DNA from: Ruminococcaceae bacterium UBA1865
Lineage (GTDB): Bacteria > Bacillota > Clostridia > Oscillospirales > Acutalibacteraceae
Assembly: GCA_002338255.1 (NCBI GenBank)
Contig: DDHX01000011.1
Coordinates: 26,370 to 32,409 of the forward strand
DNA: 6,040 nt
Reading direction: 5' to 3'
This document shows positions 1 through 4,362 of this stretch, in pieces. The translations under genes and the position numbers were made by a program. The stretch's first letter is position 1; each line of letters opens with the position of its first letter. The notes beneath the pieces are model-generated. The model was not told the origin of the DNA. It worked only from the letters and a program-made list of their open reading frames with translations, and searched no databases.

Positions 1-275
1 GTGAGCTGCAAACCGGACGTACCCACCAAATTCGGGTGCATCTGTCGAGTCTTGGTCATCCGCTTGCGGGTGACGATATGTATGGTGGCAGTCTATGCTC
101 AATTGACCGGCAGGCCCTCCACTGTGGGAACGTCAGCTTCATTCATCCGGTCACAATGAAAGACATGAGCTTCACCTGTAACCTGCCCTGCGACATGAAG
201 AAGCTGCTGATTACATGTGAGATGGAAAAGTGTACAAAAACGGTTTGCCGGAATACATTGAATGTATATAATTGA
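1..275 (+). CDS. RluA-family 23S rRNA/tRNA pseudouridine synthase, C-terminal part (partial at left edge)
   Basis: This is the 3' end of a gene that starts before the window. The reading frame is open from base 3 to a TGA at 273-275, leaving 90 visible codons. The residues TGRTHQIRVHLSSLGHPLAG followed by DDMYGG are the conserved C-terminal motif of the RluA family, which isomerises specific uridines in rRNA or tRNA to pseudouridine in the cytoplasm. The catalytic aspartate motif (HRLD type) lies upstream and cannot be inspected. A GTG at 36 falls inside the conserved motif and is not a start. The last ~20 residues are lysine- and cysteine-rich and outside the recognisable domain. Which paralogue (RluD, RluC or another) cannot be told from this fragment. 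The next gene has its own promoter, so the two are probably separate transcripts. Confidence 0.9.
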   Translation, partial: ELQTGRTHQIRVHLSSLGHPLAGDDMYGGSLCSIDRQALHCGNVSFIHPVTMKDMSFTCNLPCDMKKLLITCEMEKCTKTVCRNTLNVYN

Positions 276-279
276 ATAA

Positions 280-306
280 AAGTGAATTTTTATTTAAATA
301 TCACTT
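280..306. repeat. Imperfect inverted repeat downstream of the pseudouridine synthase, overlapping the next promoter
   Basis: The arms are AAGTGAATTT (280-289) and AAATATCACTT (296-306). They pair over 10 bp with one bulged A, around a 6-base loop. The repeat lies 5 bases after the pseudouridine synthase stop codon and its right arm runs into the -35 box of the transporter promoter. It is AT-rich and no clear T run follows it, so it would be a weak terminator at best. Its position would equally suit an operator. The sequence does not decide between these. Confidence 0.4.
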
Positions 307-333
307 GATTTATGTATATTTATGCGATATAAT
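305..333 (+). promoter_or_regulatory. SigA-type promoter of the amino acid transporter operon
   Basis: A -35 box TTGATT (305-310) and a perfect -10 box TATAAT (328-333) are separated by exactly 17 bases. Transcription would begin near 340, giving a leader of about 45 bases before the binding-protein start. The surroundings are strongly AT-rich. No riboswitch-sized leader fits in the remaining space. Confidence 0.8.
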
Positions 334-384
334 ACAAATCACATTAACAAAACAAAATAAACCTTATGTTTTATGGAGGGTATC

Positions 385-1254
385 ATGATGAAAAAGTATT
401 CTAAACTTACAGCGTTTTTTCTCGCAGCGGCAATGATGGTATCAATAGCGGGCTGTGCACAATCCTCAACCACGGCATCCACAGCGGCAAGCACAGCGAA
501 AAGCGAAGCTGCAAGTGCAGTAGCAAGCGCAGCTGCTTCCCCGACAATTGATAAAATTAAAGCGGACGGATTCGTTACTATGTCCACAAATGCAGAGTTT
601 GAACCTTTTGAGTACAAGGACGGAGACAACTTTGCCGGTATCGACATCGACATCTCCAATAAAATTGCTGAAAAACTCGGTGTTAAGCTGAAAATCAATG
701 ATGTAGCGTTCGATACGCTGACTACTGAACTGGCTTCGGGTAAGGCCAATTTTGTGGCAGCTGGTATGACTGCGACTGAGGACAGAAAGAAGAACGTCGA
801 TTTCTCCGACACATACTTTGATGCCACACAGTCCATTATTGTACTAAAAGGTAGCGCCATTAAAGCACGCGCCGATTTAAATGGCAAAAAGGTTGGTGTT
901 CAACAGGGTACTACAGGGGATAGCTTCTGCACCAATGAAGATGGCACGAGCGATATTAAAGTTGGCTCTACCGAGCGGTATTCAAAGGGTGTTGATGCCG
1001 TGACCGACTTAATCAACGGCAAAATTGACGCGGTTGTTATTGATGATTTCCCGGCACAAAAATTTGTTCAGAAGAACGCTGACAAGCTTGTCAAGCTCAG
1101 TGAGGCATTAACGGTCGAAAAGTATGCAATTGCCGTGAAAAAAGGCGATGCCGACATGCTGAAGGTTGTGAATGAAGTTTTGGGTGAAATGAAGTCAAGC
1201 GGAGACCTCGACAAGCTCATCACAAAGTACAAATCAGCGCTGGAAGGCGAATAG
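385..1254 (+). CDS. Polar amino acid ABC transporter, substrate-binding lipoprotein (SBP family 3)
   Basis: This extracellular receptor captures an amino acid and delivers it to the permease encoded next. I chose ATG 385 (289 aa) because GGAGGG at 375-380 is its ribosome site. The ATG at 373 overlaps that site and is unlikely, while ATG 388 is equally well spaced. Residues 1-24 are a lipoprotein signal: MMKK, a hydrophobic stretch, then SIAGC with the lipidated cysteine at 24. A Ser/Ala-rich spacer (about 27-52) lifts the domain off the membrane. The SBP_bac_3 fold runs from about 60 to 285. It shows FEPFEY (72-77), the family signature TATEDRKKNVDFSDTYF (129-145) whose Arg134 would bind the substrate carboxylate, GVQQGTTGD (171-179), and DAVVIDD (215-221) whose acidic residues would bind the amino group. 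Substrate is not assignable; glutamine, arginine and cystine receptors all look like this. It is the first gene of a three-gene operon. Confidence 0.93.
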   Translation: MMKKYSKLTAFFLAAAMMVSIAGCAQSSTTASTAASTAKSEAASAVASAAASPTIDKIKADGFVTMSTNAEFEPFEYKDGDNFAGIDIDISNKIAEKLGVKLKINDVAFDTLTTELASGKANFVAAGMTATEDRKKNVDFSDTYFDATQSIIVLKGSAIKARADLNGKKVGVQQGTTGDSFCTNEDGTSDIKVGSTERYSKGVDAVTDLINGKIDAVVIDDFPAQKFVQKNADKLVKLSEALTVEKYAIAVKKGDADMLKVVNEVLGEMKSSGDLDKLITKYKSALEGE

Positions 1255-1275
1255 TCACATCTTATTTATTATTTT

Positions 1276-1306
1276 GCAGGGTCAGCGGAGTATTCTGCTG
1301 CCCTGC
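1276..1306 (+). other. Intercistronic RNA hairpin between binding-protein and permease genes
   Basis: GCAGGG (1276-1281) pairs with CCCTGC (1301-1306), and CAGCGGA (1283-1289) pairs with TCTGCTG (1294-1300). This gives 13 bp with a single bulged T at 1282, one G-U pair and a GTAT loop. The stem is GC-rich and is followed only by TTTCCC, so it is a poor full terminator. In ABC import operons a hairpin here commonly protects the upstream message or causes partial termination, so that binding protein is made in excess of permease. That role is inferred here. Confidence 0.7.
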
Positions 1307-1334
1307 TTTCCCAATTTAAGACGGGAGGTCAATT

Positions 1335-2066
1335 ATGAACACTCTGCTTGCAGCGCTTCCACTCTCATATTTTTCGGAGTTTCCACAGAAATTTTATGAT
1401 GCATTTATCCTGAAAGGCAGATATAAATACATTATTAGCGGTTTGGGCAATACCTTGTTAATCACGTTATTTGCAGTCATTATCGGAATCATCCTTGGGA
1501 CTGTGGTTGCCTTGATTAAGGTAGCACATGGGAACGACGCAAAGAAATTTAAATTTTTAAATGCGATATGCAACCTTTATCTAACAGTCATTCGCGGTAC
1601 ACCAATTGTTGTTCAGTTGATGATTATGTGGTATATTATTCTGCAATCCGCCAATGTGGATAAACTTGTAGCAGCAATTCTTGCTTTTGGCATTAATTCC
1701 GGTGCCTATGTTGCTGAAGTAATCCGTGGCGGAATTCAGTCCGTTGATAAGGGGCAAATTGAGGCCGGACGTTCTCTTGGCTTGAATCAGCGCGATACAA
1801 TGGTTAAAATTGTATTCCCTCAGGCGCTTAAAAATGTGCTGCCTGCGATTGGCAATGAGTTTATCGCATTGTTGAAAGAGACTTCCGTCGCGGGCTATAT
1901 TGCTATACAGGATTTAACAAAGGGCGGCGATGTCATCAGGAGTATCACTTACGACCCATATACCTCACTCTTAACCGTCGCGGGTATTTATCTTCTGATT
2001 GTAATGGGTTTGACCACACTGCTCGGAAAATTGGAAAGGAGGCTGCACAGAAGTGATTACCGTTAA
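1335..2066 (+). CDS. Polar amino acid ABC transporter, permease (HisM/GlnP type)
   Basis: This 243-residue inner-membrane subunit forms the translocation channel. The start ATG 1335 follows GGGAGG (1323-1328) by 6 bases. About five hydrophobic segments are visible, near 33-62, 90-104, 110-128, 165-182 and 210-232. RGTPIVVQL (87-95) and [17 protein letters not shown] (121-137) are hallmarks of the polar amino acid (PAAT) permease family. The EAA loop, [20 protein letters not shown] (143-162), is the coupling helix that docks onto the ATPase. Only one permease gene is present, so a homodimeric channel is expected. The gene overlaps the ATPase gene by 14 bases, which suggests translational coupling. 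Length is normal for the family. Confidence 0.93.
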   Translation: MNTLLAALPLSYFSEFPQKFYDAFILKGRYKYIISGLGNTLLITLFAVIIGIILGTVVALIKVAHGNDAKKFKFLNAICNLYLTVIRGTPIVVQLMIMWYIILQSANVDKLVAAILAFGINSGAYVAEVIRGGIQSVDKGQIEAGRSLGLNQRDTMVKIVFPQALKNVLPAIGNEFIALLKETSVAGYIAIQDLTKGGDVIRSITYDPYTSLLTVAGIYLLIVMGLTTLLGKLERRLHRSDYR

Positions 2067-2787
2067 AGATTTACACAAGACCTTCCGTACCCTAAACGGC
2101 GATATAAACGTTTTGAAGGGGATTAATCAAGAAATTGAAAAGGGAGAAAAAGTCGTTATTGTCGGCCCCTCCGGTTCCGGCAAAAGCACTTTTCTGCGTT
2201 GCCTTAATTTGCTTGAGCAGCCGACAAGCGGCGAGGTCTGGTTTGAAAATGTGAAGATTAACGTACCTCAATGCAATATAAGTCAATTGCGTCAACATAT
2301 GGGAATGGTGTTTCAGCATTTCAATTTATTTCCGCACCTGACCGTTATTCAAAACATTACACTTGCCCCCGTTACGTTAAAGCTGAAAACGCAACAAGAA
2401 GCAGATAAACAGGCTATGCAGCTTCTTGAACGCGTCGGTCTTGCCGATAAGGCGGAAGCATACCCTGTTCAGCTTTCAGGCGGTCAAAAGCAGCGTATCG
2501 CCATCGTGCGCGCACTTGCCATGAATCCTGACGTTATGCTCTTTGATGAGCCTACCAGTGCCCTTGACCCTGAGATGGTTGGGGAGGTTCTTCAGGTTAT
2601 GAAGGAACTTGCCGCCGACGGCATGACAATGGTTGTGGTAACACATGAAATGGGCTTTGCACGCGAAGTCGCAACCCGCGTGCTTTTTATGGACGACGGG
2701 CAGGTACTGGAGGAAGGTACGCCGGATAATTTCTTTAGTCATCCGAAAAATGCAAGGCTACAGGAATTTTTGTCGAAAGTTCTTTAA
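2053..2787 (+). CDS. Polar amino acid ABC transporter, ATP-binding protein (GlnQ/HisP type)
   Basis: This cytoplasmic ATPase (244 aa) powers the importer. The start is GTG 2053, inside the permease's last codons, with AAAGGAGG at 2035-2042 as ribosome site. All ABC motifs are intact: Walker [10 protein letters not shown] (38-46), Q-loop [12 protein letters not shown] (86-97), signature LSGGQ (141-145), Walker B VMLFDEP (161-167), D-loop SALD (169-172) and the switch histidine in VVTHEMGFA (195-203, His198). The phrases [23 protein letters not shown] and [11 protein letters not shown] are typical of the polar amino acid subfamily and argue against sugar, metal or MetN-type importers. No C-terminal regulatory domain is present, as usual in this subfamily. 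It ends the operon 17 bases before a long inverted repeat. Confidence 0.95.
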   Translation: MITVKDLHKTFRTLNGDINVLKGINQEIEKGEKVVIVGPSGSGKSTFLRCLNLLEQPTSGEVWFENVKINVPQCNISQLRQHMGMVFQHFNLFPHLTVIQNITLAPVTLKLKTQQEADKQAMQLLERVGLADKAEAYPVQLSGGQKQRIAIVRALAMNPDVMLFDEPTSALDPEMVGEVLQVMKELAADGMTMVVVTHEMGFAREVATRVLFMDDGQVLEEGTPDNFFSHPKNARLQEFLSKVL

Positions 2788-2804
2788 ATATAGGCTTGAA
2801 TATG

Positions 2805-2847
2805 ATAACATGAAGAGTACAACAAACTGTTGTACTCTTCATGTTAT
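2805..2847. repeat. Perfect 20-bp inverted repeat with 3-base loop, abutting the next ribosome site
   Basis: The left arm (2805-2824, beginning ATAACATGAAG) is the exact reverse complement of the right arm (2828-2847, ending CTTCATGTTAT), around an AAC loop. The repeat begins 17 bases after the ATPase stop. Its base touches AAAGGTGG (2848-2855), the ribosome site of the next gene. Neither end has a T run, so it is not a textbook intrinsic terminator, though it may still end or attenuate transcription of the transporter operon. The stem has only 6 G/C pairs of 20. No promoter for the following genes was found between the ATPase stop and this repeat. Confidence 0.85.
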
Positions 2848-2866
2848 AAAGGTGGTTAATGAATTG
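2848..2866 (+). promoter_or_regulatory. Ribosome site that fixes a TTG start for the phospholipase-like gene
   Basis: AAAGGTGG (2848-2855) is followed after 8 bases by the in-frame TTG at 2864. The nearby ATG at 2859 is out of frame, and the in-frame GTG at 2852 lies within the ribosome site itself. Starting at TTG gives the N-terminus MPAAITH, which resembles the usual MP..TH start of this protein family. Confidence 0.7.
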
Positions 2867-3757
2867 CCAGCTGCAATTACGCATTTTTTTCAAGCACAAA
2901 AGGTTTTGGAACAACTGAAAAAGCAAAGTGAATTTGCCTCACTCAATCAGGATGCGTTCCTTTGGGGCGCGCAAGGCCCGGATTTCTTATATTGTCACCG
3001 GTATCTGCCGTGGCAGCGTGGCGATAGTCTAATAGAATATGCAACGAAACTGCACATTGAAAGACCATCTAAAACACTTGGCGCTATGCGCGATTTTTAC
3101 AATGAGCGATCTCACAGCGAACTTGTGCTGTCTTATATTTACGGCTTTCTTTGCCATTACTGCCTTGACCGTGTGGGACATCCGTTCGTTAACTATGGAA
3201 CACAGGTTCTTCTTGAACAGCAGCCGAATCAAAACGAGGAAATTTTACATAATGAAATTGAATCTGCACTCGACGTCATCCTCCTCCGCTACGAAAAAGG
3301 AGCGCTTCCCGTTGACTTTAACTTAAAATGGACCGTTCCCAAAAATGCAGAAGTGCAGTCGGAAATAGCGGATTTATATGCTGATGTTCTTCATCAGCTG
3401 TTTGGTCTTTCAAACGGACGCGCTGCACTTTTACAATCAACTGAGGATTGTCGTCTGTTATTCGGTCTTTTAAATGACCGCACCACAATCAAAAAATCAA
3501 TAATAGAACGTTTTGAGAAACGAAACGGCAAACACAGCATTTCCTGCCATATACGCGGAATCAGCGAGGGTGACGAATACGATTATGCAAATATTTTGAA
3601 TGCAGACTGGCAATGGCCTATGGATAGCGAAAGATCAAGCAACGAAAGTTTTCTAACGCTCTATGAATATTCCGTTACCGAGAGTTTAGAATTGATAAAG
3701 AGCTTTTTAAAAAGCGAAGACATCAGCAAACTGACGGACGATATTACCTTTGTATAA
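2864..3757 (+). CDS. Zinc-dependent phospholipase C-fold protein, no signal peptide
   Basis: This 297-residue protein belongs to the zinc-dependent phospholipase C family (Pfam Zn_dep_PLPC). Its metal-site residues line up in order with those of Bacillus cereus phospholipase C: His7 (in PAAITH), Asp40 (in GAQGPD), a plausible His64, then HYCLDRVGHP with His98, Asp102 and His106, and HNEIE with His129 and Glu133. A three-zinc hydrolase site is therefore likely. Unlike the secreted toxins it has no signal peptide, and the toxins' N-terminal Trp ligand has no equivalent. It is probably cytoplasmic, and the name phospholipase may mislead; the substrate is unknown. The C-terminal half is charged with no other recognised domain. 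The start is TTG 2864. The same frame stays open upstream into the ATPase gene, but that stretch is not real coding. luxS follows after 13 bases, so the two are probably cotranscribed. Confidence 0.85.
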   Translation: MPAAITHFFQAQKVLEQLKKQSEFASLNQDAFLWGAQGPDFLYCHRYLPWQRGDSLIEYATKLHIERPSKTLGAMRDFYNERSHSELVLSYIYGFLCHYCLDRVGHPFVNYGTQVLLEQQPNQNEEILHNEIESALDVILLRYEKGALPVDFNLKWTVPKNAEVQSEIADLYADVLHQLFGLSNGRAALLQSTEDCRLLFGLLNDRTTIKKSIIERFEKRNGKHSISCHIRGISEGDEYDYANILNADWQWPMDSERSSNESFLTLYEYSVTESLELIKSFLKSEDISKLTDDITFV

Positions 3758-3770
3758 TTAGGAGAATAAA

Positions 3771-4226
3771 ATGATGGATAGAATTGCAAGCTTCAGCATC
3801 GACCATAATAAACTCATGCCGGGAATCTATGTTTCTCGTATTGACGATGATATTGTGACCTATGACATTAGAATGAGAAAACCGAATGTGCCTCCGTTTC
3901 TTACGAATGCCGCCATTCATACCATTGAGCATCTATTTGCAACCTTTGCACGCAACAGTGGGTTTAAAGACAATATTATCTATTTTGGACCAATGGGCTG
4001 CCGCACAGGCTTCTATTTTCTGGTTAGAAATATGAATCATGCGGATGCAATTCAATTGATTATTGATATCTTTGCATCCATTGCAGATTTTAATGGTGTG
4101 GTGCCTGGAACTACTGCTGCGGAGTGCGGAAATTATCTTGAACATGACCTTGACGGCGCGAGGGAAGAAGCAAAAAAATTTCTTCCGGTTATAAGCAGTT
4201 GGAACGAAGAAAGACTCAAGTATTGA
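3771..4226 (+). CDS. luxS: S-ribosylhomocysteine lyase (AI-2 synthesis)
   Basis: LuxS cleaves S-ribosylhomocysteine to homocysteine and 4,5-dihydroxy-2,3-pentanedione, the precursor of autoinducer 2. It is the second step of activated methyl cycle detoxification after the Pfs nucleosidase. The protein is 151 residues, close to the family norm. The metal ligands are His50 and His54 in HTIEHLFATFARNS and Cys119 in ECGNY. The catalytic base is Glu53, and the catalytic cysteine is Cys77 in GPMGCRTGFY. All are present, so it should be active as a cytoplasmic dimer. The start is ATG 3771 after GGAG (3761-3764), with ATG 3774 as an alternative. It sits 13 bases behind the phospholipase-like gene. 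No pfs, metE or S-box leader is visible nearby. No convincing terminator follows the stop codon. Confidence 0.97.
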   Translation: MMDRIASFSIDHNKLMPGIYVSRIDDDIVTYDIRMRKPNVPPFLTNAAIHTIEHLFATFARNSGFKDNIIYFGPMGCRTGFYFLVRNMNHADAIQLIIDIFASIADFNGVVPGTTAAECGNYLEHDLDGAREEAKKFLPVISSWNEERLKY

Positions 4227-4279
4227 GCTTGATTCATCGGTTAAATTGTTGCTTATCTGTTAATTCGACTTGAATGGTG

Positions 4280-4308
4280 TTGCAAAGTGGTCACTTTTGT
4301 TATATCAT
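4280..4308 (+). promoter_or_regulatory. Probable SigA-type promoter of the M23 endopeptidase gene
   Basis: A -35 box TTGCAA (4280-4285) and a -10 box TATCAT (4303-4308) are spaced by 17 bases. Transcription would start near 4315, leaving a leader of about 48 bases. It is the best promoter match in the gap after luxS, but both boxes deviate from consensus, so it is weaker than the transporter promoter. Confidence 0.5.
4284..4297. promoter_or_regulatory. Small dyad within the promoter spacer, possible operator
   Basis: AAAGTG (4284-4289) and CACTTT (4292-4297) form perfect 6-base arms around GT, between the -35 and -10 boxes of the proposed promoter. A two-base gap is too tight for an RNA hairpin of that size but suits a dimeric DNA-binding regulator. 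No known regulator is assigned. Confidence 0.35.
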
Positions 4309-4318
4309 GTATAAGCGT

Positions 4319-4335
4319 ATTACAATTTTGTAACA
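4319..4335 (-). promoter_or_regulatory. WalR (YycF)-like box upstream of the cell-wall hydrolase
   Basis: On the - strand this reads TGTTAC-AAAAT-TGTAAT. This matches every fixed position of the published WalR consensus TGT(A/T)A(A/T/C)-N5-TGT(A/T)A(A/T/C). WalRK is the essential Firmicute two-component system that controls murein hydrolases, including M23 and LysM proteins, which fits the gene just downstream. The inner part is also a palindrome, TTACAA-TT-TTGTAA (4320-4333). If the proposed promoter is right, the box covers roughly +5 to +20, a position more consistent with repression than activation. Confidence 0.55.
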
Positions 4336-4362
4336 ATTTAATTTCCGAAAGGATTTTGCTTC

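Noticed and set aside
286..300. Possible CodY box in the AT-rich stretch before the transporter promoter
   Set aside because: Only the first half resembles the CodY consensus; about five positions differ, which is poor for such an AT-rich region.
334..384. Riboswitch or T-box leader for the transporter operon
   Set aside because: The leader from the predicted start is only about 45 bases and shows no conserved leader motif.
339..887. A 182-codon open frame on the - strand
   Set aside because: It is the antisense shadow of the binding-protein gene, created by its Ser/Ala-rich coding stretch. The + strand protein has a complete family match.
2645..2863. An open frame continuous with the phospholipase-like gene, extending back into the ATPase gene
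   Set aside because: It overlaps the conserved ATPase C-terminus in another frame, runs through both arms of the inverted repeat and has no family-like sequence. The true start is near 2864.
3039..3326. Alternative + strand open frame inside the phospholipase-like gene
   Set aside because: It overlaps the His98-Glu133 metal-site region in another frame and has no recognisable domain or ribosome site.
4214..4275. Possible terminator after luxS
   Set aside because: Only short pairings such as TCAAG with CTTGA are present and no T run follows. I cannot support a terminator here.
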